Shown here: positions 34,042 through 44,114 of the stretch, piece after piece
Layout: each line of letters begins with the position of its first letter
How positions within the stretch are numbered: position 1 is the stretch's first letter
DNA from: Acuticoccus sp963704595
GTDB lineage: Bacteria > Pseudomonadota > Alphaproteobacteria > Rhizobiales > Amorphaceae
Assembly (NCBI GenBank): GCA_963704595.1
Contig: OY969922.1
Location: 3,224,001 to 3,288,000 of the forward strand
Reading direction: 5' to 3'
DNA: 64,000 nucleotides
Program-made: the position numbers and the translations under genes
Notes under the pieces: model-generated
What the model was told of the DNA's origin: nothing
Databases searched by the model: none
The model's input: only the letters and a program-made list of their open reading frames with translations

Positions 34042-36786
34042 ATGAATGTTGTCGTGGTGGAATCGCCCGCCAAGGCCAAGACCATCAACAAATATCTCGG
34101 AAGCGACTACCAGGTCGTCGCGTCCTACGGACACGTGCGCGACCTGCCGCCGAAAGACGGCTCGGTCGATCCGGACAACGATTTTGCCATGGTCTGGCAG
34201 ACGGACGCGAAGTCGGCCAAGCGGCTGACCGATCTCGCGAAAATGGTGAAGAGCGCGGATCGCCTGATCCTCGCCACCGACCCTGATCGCGAAGGCGAAG
34301 CGATTTCCTGGCACGTCCTTCAGGTCTTGAAGGACAAGAAGGCGCTGAAGGACCAGCCGGTCGAACGCGTCGTCTTCAATGCCATCACCAAGCAGGCCGT
34401 TCTCGAAGCGATGGCCCATCCTCGCGCCATCGAGGGCGACCTCGTCGACGCCTACAGGGCCCGCCGCGCGCTCGACTATCTCGTCGGCTTCAACCTTTCG
34501 CCGGTCCTCTGGCGCAAGCTTCCGGGTGCAAGGTCTGCCGGGCGGGTCCAGTCGGTCTCGCTGCGGCTTGTGTGCGACCGCGAGGCGGAAATCGAGCGCT
34601 TCAAGCCGCAGGAATACTGGTCCGTCATCACGACGCTCGGCACTCCGACCGGCGACGAATTCGACGCGCGCCTTGCAACGCTCGACGGCAAGCGCGTCGA
34701 CCGGCTCGGCATTAAGACCGAGGCCGAGGCACGCTCCGTCGTCTCCCACCTCGAAGCCGCCGCCTTCCGCGTCGCCGCCATCGAGGCGAAGCCGCAGAAG
34801 CGCAACCCGTCGCCGCCCTTCACCACCTCGACGTTGCAGCAGGAAGCCTCGCGCAAGCTCGGCTTCTCGTCCGCCCGCACCATGCAGGTGGCGCAGCGTC
34901 TCTACGAAGGCATCGACATCGGCGGCGAGACCGTCGGCCTCATCACCTACATGCGGACCGACGGCGTGCAGATGGCGCCCGAGGGCATTTCCGCGATCCG
35001 CAAGATCGTCGGCAGCGAATACGGCGACAAGTTCGTCCCCGAAAAACCGCGCTACTACGCGACCAAGGCCAAGAACGCGCAGGAAGCGCACGAGGCGATC
35101 CGCCCGACCGATGTCGCCCGCAAGCCGGCCCAGATGCGCGGCCGCCTCCCCAACGATGAGGCCCGCCTCTACGACCTCATCTGGAAGCGCGCCGTCGCCT
35201 CGCAGATGGCGTCGGCCGAGTTCGAGCGCACCACGGTCGACATCGACGCCGACCACGGCGGCAAGACCGTCGGCCTGCGCGCCACCGGCTCCGTCATGGT
35301 CTTCGAGGGCTTCATCAAGGCCTACATGGAAGGCGCGGACGACGTCACCGACGACGATGACGACGACAACCGCCTCCCCGCCATGCGCGCCGAGGACGAG
35401 CTCGCGCGCCGGAAGGTCACGCCCTCCCAGCACTTCACCGAGCCGCCGCCCCGCTACACCGAGGCGACGCTCATCAAGAAGATGGAAGAGCTCGGCATCG
35501 GCCGCCCGTCGACCTATACGGCAACGCTCGCGACCCTGTCGGACCGCGAGTACGTCACGGTCGACAAGAAGCGGCTCATTCCGGGCAGCAAGGGCCGGAT
35601 CGTCACCGCGTTCCTGGAATCCTTCTTCAACAAGTACGTCGAGTACAGCTTCACGGCGGACCTCGAGGAAAAGCTCGACGCGGTGTCCGACGGCCGGATC
35701 GACTGGCGAGTCGTCCTGCGCGAATTCTGGACCGACTTCTCGCACCAGATCGCCGAGGTGATGGAAGTCCGCACCACCGAGGTGCTGGACGCGCTGAACG
35801 ACGACCTCGCGCCGCTTATCTTCCCGGCGCGGGACGACGGCTCGCCGCCGCGCGAATGCCCGCTGTGCAAGCAGGGTCAGCTCTCGCTGAAGAACGGCCG
35901 CTACGGCGCGTTCATCGGCTGCTCGAACTACCCCGAGTGCAACTTCACCCGCCAGCTGGGCGAAGATCCGAACGCCGATCCGGTGGACACCGGCCCCAAG
36001 GTGCTCGGCCTCCACCCTGAGCTGCAGCTCGAGATCTCGCTGAAGACCGGCCGGTTCGGCCCCTACATCGAGATGCCGGCCGAGGAAGGCGAGAAGCCGC
36101 GCCGCGCCTCGATCCCCAAGGGCTGGAGCCCGGAAGAGCTGACGCTGGAGCAGGCGGTCTCGCTGATCGACCTGCCGCGCGAGGTGGGCATCCACCCCGA
36201 AACGCGCGAGCCGATCCAGGCCGGCATCGGCCGCTACGGCCCGTTCCTCCTGCACGGCGGCAAGTACGCCAAGCTCGAAAGCGTGGAAGAGGTGTTCGAC
36301 ATCGGCATCAACCGTGCCGTGACGGTGATCGCCGAATCCACCGACAAGTCGCGCTTCTCGCGCACGCCCGCCGCCCTCAAGGCGCTCGGCGACCACCCGG
36401 AGGGCGGCCCCGTCAACGTGCGCGAGGGCCGCTACGGGCCTTACGTGAACTGGGGAAAGGTCAACGCGACGCTGCCCAAGGGCACCGACCCGCAGGCGAT
36501 CACGCTGGAAGAGGCGCTTCCCCTCCTCGCGGCGAAGGCCGGCAAGGCCGGCAAGAAACCTGCCGCCAAGAAGGCCGCGCCGAAGAAGGCCGCCGCGAAG
36601 AAGACGGCATCGAAAAAGACCACGAAGGCCAAGGCCGACGATGGCGAGGCTGCGAAGAGGGCACCCGCGAAGAAGGCGACGACGAAGAAGGCCGCTTCAT
36701 CGACACCGAAAACGGCGACCAGCGGCAAAGCCGCGGCAAAGTCCAAGGACGCCGACGGTGGCTCCGACGAGGACCTCCCGTTCTGA
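34042..36786 (+). CDS. topA: DNA topoisomerase I
   Basis: 914 residues, intact. The Toprim domain starts MNVVVVESPAKAKTINKYLG and includes LATDPDREGEAISWH. The catalytic tyrosine is in GLITYMRTDGVQMAPEG, and KNAQEAHEAIRPTDV follows. One four-cysteine zinc ribbon is visible (CPLCKQGQLSL ... CSNYPECNF), followed by repeated GRYGPF/GRFGPY modules. The last about 90 residues are Lys/Ala-rich (KKPAAKKAAPKKAAAKK type), a histone-like tail common in alphaproteobacterial TopA. It relaxes negative supercoils. dprA, often just upstream in this class, is not here. Confidence 0.98.
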   Translation: MNVVVVESPAKAKTINKYLGSDYQVVASYGHVRDLPPKDGSVDPDNDFAMVWQTDAKSAKRLTDLAKMVKSADRLILATDPDREGEAISWHVLQVLKDKKALKDQPVERVVFNAITKQAVLEAMAHPRAIEGDLVDAYRARRALDYLVGFNLSPVLWRKLPGARSAGRVQSVSLRLVCDREAEIERFKPQEYWSVITTLGTPTGDEFDARLATLDGKRVDRLGIKTEAEARSVVSHLEAAAFRVAAIEAKPQKRNPSPPFTTSTLQQEASRKLGFSSARTMQVAQRLYEGIDIGGETVGLITYMRTDGVQMAPEGISAIRKIVGSEYGDKFVPEKPRYYATKAKNAQEAHEAIRPTDVARKPAQMRGRLPNDEARLYDLIWKRAVASQMASAEFERTTVDIDADHGGKTVGLRATGSVMVFEGFIKAYMEGADDVTDDDDDDNRLPAMRAEDELARRKVTPSQHFTEPPPRYTEATLIKKMEELGIGRPSTYTATLATLSDREYVTVDKKRLIPGSKGRIVTAFLESFFNKYVEYSFTADLEEKLDAVSDGRIDWRVVLREFWTDFSHQIAEVMEVRTTEVLDALNDDLAPLIFPARDDGSPPRECPLCKQGQLSLKNGRYGAFIGCSNYPECNFTRQLGEDPNADPVDTGPKVLGLHPELQLEISLKTGRFGPYIEMPAEEGEKPRRASIPKGWSPEELTLEQAVSLIDLPREVGIHPETREPIQAGIGRYGPFLLHGGKYAKLESVEEVFDIGINRAVTVIAESTDKSRFSRTPAALKALGDHPEGGPVNVREGRYGPYVNWGKVNATLPKGTDPQAITLEEALPLLAAKAGKAGKKPAAKKAAPKKAAAKKTASKKTTKAKADDGEAAKRAPAKKATTKKAASSTPKTATSGKAAAKSKDADGGSDEDLPF

Positions 36787-37043
36787 CCGCGCCCTTTGCC
36801 TCCGCCGCTGCGGGGGCAGAATAATGCAGCCAACACGGCGCCCGCTCCTCCTCTCGGCGGGCGCCGCCGCGTTGGCAGGCTCGGCGGGAGTGGTGACGAT
36901 GGCGGATGCGGCGGAACGGGTCGCCGACCATCGTCCTCCAGCGCATCATCCTTGCAAATCTGCGCGCCGGCTGACGGTGCCGGCACAGCAGTGATGCGCC
37001 GCAGGGCCTCGACGCGGCGGGCGATCCGGCCCACATAGGCAAG

Positions 37044-39212
37044 GTGAACAAAGAACACTTCCCATCCCGCGAAGACATCCTGCGGTTCGTTGCCGAGAGC
37101 CCCGGCCGCGTCGGCAAGCGGGAAATCGCGCGCGCCTTCGGCATCAAGGGCGGCGACCGCATCCTCCTGAAACACCTTCTCGCCGAGATGGCCGAGGACG
37201 GCGTCCTGACGAAAGAGGGCAAGCATGTCCAGAAGCCGGGCGACCTGCCGCGCGTCGCCCTCCTCCAGGTCACCGGCAAGAGCCCCGACGGCGACCTCGT
37301 CGCCGAACCCACGGAGTGGAACGGCGACGGCACGCGGCCGCAGGTCCTCCTCATCGGCAAGGGGCCTGCGCCCGGCATGGGCGACCGCCTCCTCGCCCGC
37401 ATCCAGTACGCCGAGGACGGCCGGCCGCTCGGCAAGGTGGTCAAGGTCATCGAACGGCGCCCTGCGCAGACGCTGGCCGTGCTGGAGCGGATCGGCGGCA
37501 AGCCGCAGCTCACCCCCGTCACCAAGAAGGAACGGGACATCTGGTCGGTCGACCCCGACGCGGTGAAGAACGTGCCGGACAACACGCTGGTGCGGATCGA
37601 GGCAGGCCGCGGCCACTTCGCCAAGATCGTCGAGGTGGTCGGTCCCGTCGGCTCCGAGCAGGCGGTCTCCCTGCTCGCGATCCACGCGCACGGCATCCCT
37701 GACCAGTTTCCCCAGCGCGTGCTCGACGAGGCCGCCGCCGCCAAGCCCGCGACCCTCAAGGGGCGCGAGGACTGGCGCGACATCCCGTTCGTGACCATCG
37801 ACCCGGCCGACGCCAAGGACCACGACGACGCCGTCTTCGCCGAACCCGACCCGCACAACGAGGGTGGCCACATCGTCACCGTCGCGATCGCGGACGTGGC
37901 GGCCTACGTCACCCCCGGCTCGATGATGGACGTCGAGGCGCGCTTGCGCGGCAACTCCACCTACTTCCCCGACCGCGTCGTCCCGATGCTGCCGGAGCGC
38001 ATCTCCAACGACCTCTGCAGCTTGCGCGAAGGCGAGTCGCGGCCGGCGATGGCGATCCGCATCTGGTTCGCCAACGACGGGCGGCAGAGCAAGCACTCGC
38101 TCCACCGCGTCCTGATGCGCTCGGCGCGCAAGCTCGCCTACGCCGAGGCGCAGGACATCGCGGACGGCGCCGAATCCGACATCGCACCGCAGATCCATGC
38201 GCTCTACGCCGCGTACGAGTGCGCCAGGCGCGGCCGCAACCAGCGCCAGCCGATGGAGCTCGACCTTCCCGAGCGCAAGATCGCGCTGACGCCGGAGGGC
38301 GACGTCGCGCGGGTCATCGTCCCGCAGCGGCTCGACGCGCACAAGCTCATCGAAGAGTTCATGATCCAGGCGAACGTCGCCGCGGCGGAGCTGTGCGAGG
38401 CGGTGCGTCTCCCCCTCCTCTACCGCGTCCACGATGCGCCCAGCCTCGACAAGATCGACGCGCTGCGCGAGTTCCTGTCCACCATCGACATCAAGCTCGC
38501 CAAGGGCACGCGCCTGCGCCCCGAGCACTTCAACGCGATCCTCGCGCAGGTGGAAGGCACGCCCAACGCACAGCTCGTCAACGAGGTGGTGCTGCGCTCA
38601 CAGAGCCAGGCGGAATACTCGCCGGAGAATCTCGGCCACTTCGGCCTCAACCTTCGCCGCTACGCCCACTTCACCTCGCCGATCCGCCGCTATGCCGACC
38701 TCATCGTCCACCGCGCGCTGATCCGCGCCTACGACCTCGGCAAGGACGGCCTGAAGGACCACGAGGTCGACGAACTGGCGCAGATCGGCTCGGAGATTTC
38801 CGCCACCGAGCGCCGCTCTATGGTCGCCGAGCGCGAGACCGTCGACCGGCTGATCGCGGGCTGGCTCGCCCAGTCCATCGGCGCGACGTTCGAGGGGCGG
38901 ATCGCGGGCGTCACCAAGTCCGGCCTCTTCATCAAGCTGTCCGACACCGGCGGCGACGGGTTCATCCCGATCTCGACGCTCGGCACCGAATACATGATCT
39001 ACGACGAGGCCTCGCACGCGCTGGTGGGCGAAGCGTCCGGCCACACCTACCGGCTCGGCGACGACGTCACCGTGCGCCTCCTCGAGGCCGCGCCCTTCTC
39101 CGGCGCGCTCCGCTTCGAGATCGTCGAGCACGACGCGGGCCCCAGGATCCGCCGCGTCCGCCGCACCCGGCCCGCGCAGGGCCGCCGCCCCCCACACAGA
39201 GGTCGCAGATAA
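37044..39212 (+). CDS. rnr: Ribonuclease R
   Basis: 722 residues. Processive 3'-5' exoribonuclease. An N-terminal winged helix (REDILRFVAESPGRVGKREI) and cold-shock-like domains precede the RNB catalytic core, with the metal-binding motif FVTIDPADAKDHDDAVFAEP, then LRGNSTYFPDRVVPMLPERI, SNDLCSLREGESRPAM and HFTSPIRRYADLIVHRALI. A C-terminal S1 domain (IGATFEGRIAGVTKSGLFIK) and a short basic tail follow. The start is a GTG. The stop overlaps the next gene (TAATG). The topA-rnr-DUF983 order is standard in alphaproteobacteria. Confidence 0.97.
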   Translation: MNKEHFPSREDILRFVAESPGRVGKREIARAFGIKGGDRILLKHLLAEMAEDGVLTKEGKHVQKPGDLPRVALLQVTGKSPDGDLVAEPTEWNGDGTRPQVLLIGKGPAPGMGDRLLARIQYAEDGRPLGKVVKVIERRPAQTLAVLERIGGKPQLTPVTKKERDIWSVDPDAVKNVPDNTLVRIEAGRGHFAKIVEVVGPVGSEQAVSLLAIHAHGIPDQFPQRVLDEAAAAKPATLKGREDWRDIPFVTIDPADAKDHDDAVFAEPDPHNEGGHIVTVAIADVAAYVTPGSMMDVEARLRGNSTYFPDRVVPMLPERISNDLCSLREGESRPAMAIRIWFANDGRQSKHSLHRVLMRSARKLAYAEAQDIADGAESDIAPQIHALYAAYECARRGRNQRQPMELDLPERKIALTPEGDVARVIVPQRLDAHKLIEEFMIQANVAAAELCEAVRLPLLYRVHDAPSLDKIDALREFLSTIDIKLAKGTRLRPEHFNAILAQVEGTPNAQLVNEVVLRSQSQAEYSPENLGHFGLNLRRYAHFTSPIRRYADLIVHRALIRAYDLGKDGLKDHEVDELAQIGSEISATERRSMVAERETVDRLIAGWLAQSIGATFEGRIAGVTKSGLFIKLSDTGGDGFIPISTLGTEYMIYDEASHALVGEASGHTYRLGDDVTVRLLEAAPFSGALRFEIVEHDAGPRIRRVRRTRPAQGRRPPHRGRR

Positions 39213-39589
39213 TGGCACGTCCGATGTTCCAGTCCCTGCAACGGGGGGCGTCCGCCAGATGCCCCCGCTGCGGCGAAGGGCACCTTTTCGAGGGCTTCCT
39301 CACCGTGCGCGAAACGTGCCCGTCCTGCGGCGAGGCGCTCCACCACCAGCGCGCGGACGACGCGCCGCCCTACATCGTGACCTTCATCGTCGGCCACGTG
39401 GTCGTGGCGCTGATGCTCTACTACGAGATCTTCGTGCACCCGCCGCTGTGGCAGCACGCGGTGATCTTCCTGCCGATGACGGTCATCATGTCGCTGGCGC
39501 TGCTGCGGCCGGTGAAGGGCGGGCTCGTCGGCTTCCAGTGGGCGAAGGGGATGCACGGCTTCGGGGCAGACGGCGAACGCTGGCTGTGA
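39212..39589 (+). CDS. DUF983 family membrane protein
   Basis: 125 residues. An N-terminal zinc ribbon with two CxxC pairs (ARCPRCGEGHLFEGFL and TCPSCGEAL) is followed by two transmembrane helices (YIVTFIVGHVVVALMLYYEI and AVIFLPMTVIMSLALLRPVK) and the conserved end LVGFQWAKGMHGFG. This is the typical DUF983 layout. Function is unknown, but it is almost always found between rnr and a NUDIX gene in this class. The ATG overlaps the rnr stop, and its stop overlaps the next GTG. Confidence 0.92.
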   Translation: MARPMFQSLQRGASARCPRCGEGHLFEGFLTVRETCPSCGEALHHQRADDAPPYIVTFIVGHVVVALMLYYEIFVHPPLWQHAVIFLPMTVIMSLALLRPVKGGLVGFQWAKGMHGFGADGERWL

Positions 39590-40330
39590 GCGAGGCGGCG
39601 GACCGGCTGTCGGCACGGGTCACCGCCGCGGAGAAGGCGCAGAAGCACCCGGCCCTGCGCCCGCGCGATGCCGCCAGCCTCATCGTCTACGACCCTGACG
39701 GCCCGCGCGTCCTGATGGGCCGGCGCAGCATGCGCCACGTCTTCATGCCGGGCCGCTACGTCTTCCCCGGCGGGCGGGTGGATGCGACCGATTCGCGCGT
39801 CCCCGTCGCCGCCTCGTTCGACGAAACGACCCACCGCCAGCTCGCCGCCCACTGCCGGCGCACGCCACCGGGCGGCACGGGCCCGCGCCTTCGGCATCGC
39901 GGCGCTGCGCGAGACGTTCGAGGAAACCGGCGTCCTCATCGGCCGGCCGGACAGCGCGGCGCTTCCACGCAGCGCGCCGTTCGCGGGCTTCGCGACCCGC
40001 GGCCTCGCGCTCGACCTGTCGCGCCTCGCGTTCATCGCGCGGGCGGTGACGCCGCCAGGCGGGCCGCGGCGGTACGACACCCGCTTCTTCCTCGCCAGGC
40101 GCGACATGATCGCCGACATCGACACCACCGTCGTCGGCGCCGATGCCGAACTCGAGGATATCGCATGGGTGCCGATCGAGGAGGCGAAGGCGATGCCGCT
40201 GCCGGCAATCACCATCACCGTGCTCGACGACCTCGCCCACCGCCTCGCCACCGATCCGGCGCTAGAGCCCGGCGGGCCGGTGCCGTTCTACCGCTGGGAA
40301 AGAACCGGTTTCACCCGAACAATTCTCTGA
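39586..40330 (+). CDS. NUDIX hydrolase (one frameshift)
   Basis: About 247 residues when joined. The GTG start overlaps DUF983 by four bases. N-terminal DAASLIVYDPDGPRVLMGRR and FMPGRYVFPGGRVD lead to the Nudix box, which is split by an insertion as in the alphaproteobacterial NUDIX/COG0494 group: the second half, ALRETFEETGVLIG, carries the REx2EE metal ligands. An extra C near 39868 breaks the frame between HCRRTP and RAARARAFGIAALRETFEE. The substrate is unknown; it probably cleans up a nucleotide diphosphate derivative. Confidence 0.88.
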
Positions 40331-40417
40331 TATTCGCCATCTGGCGGGGCGCCCGCCACTGGCCTTCGCCTAATTTTTGAGCGACATACGAAATCCAATG
40401 GACGCGCCGCCCCCCTG

Positions 40418-41630
40418 ATGGACCAGCAATCGCCCCCCGACGTGTCGACCGACGGAGCGTACCCCGCAGGGGCCGCAGGCCGCACGCAGAAAACCGACAA
40501 GATCGCGCTCGCCGCAGTCATCAGCGGCATCACGGGCGTCGGCATGGCACTCAGCCTCTCGCTGCCGCTCCTGTCGGTGGTGCTGGAATCGGCGCGGCGT
40601 CTCGCCGTCACTCATCGGCATCAACACCGCGACGGCGGGCATCGCGGCGATCGCGGTGCCTGCCCTTCGTCACCCAGCTCGCGGAGCGGTTCGGCACGGC
40701 GCGGCTCATCATCGCGAGCGTTCTTCACTATGGCGGTGACGCTGATGGGGTTCTACCTCATCACCTCGTTCACCCTGTGGTTCCCGCTGCGCTTCCTCTT
40801 CTCGGCCACCGTCACCATCATCTTCGCGCTGACGGAATTCTGGATCAATTCGCTGGCGCCGGAGAAGAAGCGCGGCCTCGTGGTCGGCATCTACACGGCA
40901 TTCCTGTCGGTCGGCATCTCGGTCGGCCCGCTCCTCCTCGCCCTCGTCGGGACGGAAGGGATCGCGCCATTCGCGATCGGGTCCGCCGCGCTTCTCCTCG
41001 CCTCGGTACCGGTGATGCTGGTGACCGACCGCCAGCCCATCCTCCCCGGCGGCTCGCACGGCAGCATCTGGCGCTTCTTCACGCTGGCCCCGCTGGCACT
41101 CCTCGCGGCGCTTGTGTTCGGCGCGGTGGAATCGGGCGGTGCCGCGATCCTGCCGCTCTACGGCACGTCCCTCGGCCTCAGCGGCGAGAGCGCGGTGGTG
41201 CTGGTCTCGGCGATCGCGGCGGGCAACGTGTTGTCGCAGATCCCGATCGGCTACCTGGCGGACCGGATGAGCCGGCGCCTCCTGCTCATGATCTGCGGCG
41301 GCGTCGGCGCTGTCGGCGCCGGGCGTGATGCCTCTGGTGTCCGACAACTACCCCGTGCTTCTCGCGGTCCTCTTCGTCACCGGCGGCATCGTCGCAGGGC
41401 TCTACACCGTGGGCCTCGTCCACCTCGGCGCTCGCTTCCGCGGCGCTGACCTCGCGTCCGCCAACGCGGCGTTCGTGATGATGTACGCGGTCGGGATGCT
41501 GGTCGGCCCGGTCTCGCTGGGCGCCAGCCTCGACCTTCACCCGCCCAACGGCTTCGCCTACGCCATCGCGATCCTTTTCGCCGGATACGTGGCGTTTGCA
41601 TGGGCAAGGGTCGGAAGAACCGGGTTCTAG
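40418..41630 (+). CDS. MFS transporter (four frameshifts)
   Basis: Major facilitator superfamily transporter of about 402 residues when joined, with the usual run of about twelve hydrophobic helices. The frame is broken by extra bases near 40592, 40665, 40724 and 41321; between breaks the readings are RGVSPSLIGINTATAGIAAI, FVTQLAERFGTARLIIAS and TMAVTLMGFYLITSFTLWF. The second half shows GYLADRMSRRLLLMICGG, a typical loop motif, and SDNYPVLLAVLFVTGGIVAG. It resembles sugar/drug efflux MFS members of alphaproteobacteria; no substrate can be assigned. Three of the four lesions fall within 133 bases. Confidence 0.85.
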
Positions 41631-41727
41631 GGCCCAAACGCTTGACTTCCTGCCCGCGGCGAACCACAGACAAGGTTTCCGCATTCACCTAAGCGAGCGG
41701 CCGCCCCGCGGTCCCGGAGAGACGACA

Positions 41728-41895
41728 ATGGCCAAGGCCGTCACCATCAAAGTGAAGCTCCAGTCCACCGCGGACACCGGCTTCTTCTACGTCACCAAAA
41801 AGAACACCCGCACGATGACCGACAAGATGGTCCAGCGGAAGTACGATCCCGTCGCGAAGAAGCACGTCGAGTTCCGCGAAGCGAAGATCAAGTAG
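41728..41895 (+). CDS. rpmG: Ribosomal protein bL33
   Basis: 55 residues: MAKAVTIKVKLQSTADTGFF, YVTKKNTRTM and KYDPVAKKHVEFREAKIK, the complete protein. It is the cysteine-free form, without the zinc-binding CxxC pairs. A GGAGAG ribosome site is eight bases upstream. The 3' end overlaps the 3' end of divK by eight bases on the other strand. Confidence 0.97.
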   Translation: MAKAVTIKVKLQSTADTGFFYVTKKNTRTMTDKMVQRKYDPVAKKHVEFREAKIK

Positions 41896-42259
41896 GCGGC
41901 AGGAACGCCTTCACCGTCGAGATGAACCGGTCGATCGAGATCGGTTTCGACAGGTAAGCTTCGCAACCGGCGGCGCGGATCCGTTCCTCGTCGCCCTTCA
42001 TGGCAAACGCCGTGACCGCGATCACCGGGATCGGCGCGAGATCTGGATCGGACTTGATCGTCTCCGTCACTTCCAGCCCCGACATTTCGGGAAGCTGGAT
42101 GTCCATCACGATGAGGTCCGGCCGTTCGCGCTTGGCGACTGCCAAGGCGTCGATCCCGTTGCGTGTCATGAGTATGGTCATCCCGCTCGCTTCGAGCAGA
42201 TCGTGGAAGAGCTTCATGTTGAGTTCGTTGTCCTCAACGATGAGCACGCGGTGCGCCAT
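41888..42259 (-). CDS. divK: DivK, cell-cycle single-domain response regulator
   Basis: 123 residues, one receiver domain with no output domain. It begins MAHRVLIVEDNELNMKLFHD with the acidic pair; the phospho-acceptor aspartate is in LIVMDIQLPEMSGLEVTETI, the conserved threonine in VIAVTAFAMKGDEE and the lysine in YLSKPISIDRFI. Very close to Caulobacter DivK, which relays DivJ/PleC signals to control CtrA activity. pleD, its partner in Caulobacter, is not adjacent here. It is divergent from DUF3572 and dinB, a conserved alphaproteobacterial arrangement. Confidence 0.95.
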   Translation of the reverse strand: MAHRVLIVEDNELNMKLFHDLLEASGMTILMTRNGIDALAVAKRERPDLIVMDIQLPEMSGLEVTETIKSDPDLAPIPVIAVTAFAMKGDEERIRAAGCEAYLSKPISIDRFISTVKAFLPPT

Positions 42260-42313
42260 ACGGTCTCCAGATCTGCCGGTGCGGGAACGCATACCTTCTC
42301 AGGGTCAACGTCG

Positions 42314-42634
42314 ATGAGGTCAAGGTCCGTCAACGTCCCGGACGCCGGCACGATCGCAATTGCCGCGCTTTCGCACTTCGCCACCGATTCGCGCATCCTG
42401 TCGCGCTTCTTCGCGCTGACCGGGCTCGACCCGTCATCCCTGCGTGAAGCCGCCGGCACCCGCGGCTTCACCGCCGGCATTCTCGACTTCGTGATCGAGG
42501 ACGAGGCGCTCCTCGTCGCAGTCGCCGACGCGCAGGACCTGACGCCGCAGGACATCGTCGAGGCCCGCCAGCGGCTCGACCGTCCGGCACAGGACGAGGA
42601 CTGGCCGCCCCGCCCCGCGCGCGACTGGGCCTGA
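42314..42634 (+). CDS. DUF3572 family protein
   Basis: 106 residues. The core AIAALSHFATDSRILSRFFA, LTGLDPSSLREAAGTRGFTA and GILDFVIEDEALLVAVADA matches DUF3572, a small helical family of Rhizobiales found next to divK and dinB. The ATG at 42314 gives a short basic N-terminus; no clear ribosome site is seen, so the start is uncertain. Function unknown. Four bases separate it from dinB. Confidence 0.88.
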   Translation: MRSRSVNVPDAGTIAIAALSHFATDSRILSRFFALTGLDPSSLREAAGTRGFTAGILDFVIEDEALLVAVADAQDLTPQDIVEARQRLDRPAQDEDWPPRPARDWA

Positions 42635-42638
42635 CCCC

Positions 42639-43932
42639 ATGCCGAGCCTCTGCCGCGACTGCTTCACCATCGCGGCGCAGGACCCCGACGAGCGCTGCGC
42701 CCGCTGCCGCAGCCCGCGGCTGATCGCCCACCCCGAGCTCGAAGCTCTCTCCATCGCCCACGTCGACTGCGATGCGTTCTTCGCGTCGGTCGAGAAGCGC
42801 GACGACCCATCGCTCGCCGACGTGCCCGTCATCATCGGCGGCGGCCGGCGCGGCGTCGTCTCCACCTGCTGCTATCTCGCCCGCATCCACGGCGTGCACT
42901 CCGCCATGCCGATGTTCAAGGCGCTCAAGGCCTGCCCGGATGCGGTGGTGATCCGCCCCAACTTCGAGAAATACGTGACCGCCGGGCGCGAGGTGCGCAG
43001 CCGGATGCAGGCGCTCACGCCGCTGGTGCAGCCGCTCTCGATCGACGAGGCGTTCCTCGACCTTTCCGGCACCACCCGCGTCCACCGCGCGCCCCCGGCC
43101 GCGACCCTTGCCCGCTTCGCCAGGGACGTCGAGGCGAATGTCGGCATCACGGTCTCGATCGGGCTCGCCCCGAACAAGTTCCTCGCCAAGTTCGCGTCCG
43201 ACGCCGACAAGCCGCGCGGCTACACCGTGGTCGGCCAGGGCGACGCCGTGGCGCGCCTGTCGCGCGAGCCGGTCACCCGCCTCCCCGGCGTCGGCCCTGC
43301 GGCCGCCTCGCGCCTCGCACGGGCCGGCGTGACCCATGTGCGCGATCTCCAGCGCCTTTCCATGGAAGACCTGATGCGGCGGATCGGGAGCGACGCGCCG
43401 CGCCTCCACCGCCTCGCCAACGGCATCGACACCCGCGCGGTGGACCCGTCATCGGAGCGCAAGTCCGTCAGCGCCGAGCAGACCTTCGACGCGGACCTCG
43501 TCGGACCGGCAGACGCTCCTCGCGCTCCTGCGGCACCTCTCCGAAAAGGTCTCGACCCGGCTGAAGGCGAGCGAGATCGCCGGCCGCACCATCACGCTGA
43601 AGCTGAAGACGCCGGACTTCCGCAGCCGCACCCGCGCCGAGACGCTGACGGCGCCGACCGCCATGGCACACCGCATCTTCACCGCCGGCAAGGCGCTCCT
43701 CCTCGCCGAGCCGGAGGGCACGCGCTACCGCCTCATCGGCATCGGCGTCACCCACCTCACCAGCGACAAGGAGGCCGACGGCGCGGACCTCTTCGACCCG
43801 CACGCCACCCGCCTCGGCCAGGCCGAGCGCGCGATGGATGCCCTGCGTGCGAAGTTCGGCGACGGCGCGATCGCGACGGGCCTCTCCCTGTCCCACCCGA
43901 AACGCAGACCAGCATCCCCCAGGGACCGTTGA
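42639..43932 (+). CDS. dinB: DNA polymerase IV, Y family (one frameshift)
   Basis: About 430 residues when joined. Low-fidelity translesion polymerase. An N-terminal CRDC ... CARC extension, usual in alphaproteobacterial DinB, precedes the palm motifs HVDCDAFFASVE and QPLSIDEAFLDLSG, with GGGRRGVVSTCCYLAR and SIGLAPNKFLAKFASD between and after. An extra G at 43503 breaks the frame after FDADLV; the next frame gives DRQTLLALLRHLSEKVSTRL, the start of the little-finger domain. It lies downstream of DUF3572 in the same unit. Confidence 0.93.
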
Positions 43933-43981
43933 GCGTCCTGTTGCGTTCCTGTTCATCGAGCCGGCTCTAAGGCTCGCTCGG

Positions 43982-44076
43982 GCGCCTCATTACGGTCCGG
44001 CACAGGTTCTGCGTACGCCGGCGAGCCGCCAGGCGCGGATGCTTCACGGCCTCCGCGCGGCGGTGTAATGAGGCGC
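43982..44076. repeat. Perfect 12-bp inverted repeat downstream of dinB
   Basis: gcgcctcattac (43982-43993) is matched by its exact reverse complement gtaatgaggcgc (44065-44076), with 71 bases between. The arms lie in the gap between dinB and the secreted protein gene. There is no transposase or direct repeat at the ends, so it may be a long-range hairpin, a small palindromic repeat unit, or an operator. Confidence 0.55.
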
Positions 44077-44114
44077 GATCCACTGCGCTTCAAGCGCACC
44101 ACAGGAGTTACGTC

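Noticed and set aside
36824..36994. Small ORF after topA with a signal-like N-terminus (TRRPLLLSAGAAALAGSAG)
   Set aside because: Weak ribosome site, low-complexity remainder and overlap with a hairpin-forming stretch; kept out of the features as unsupported.
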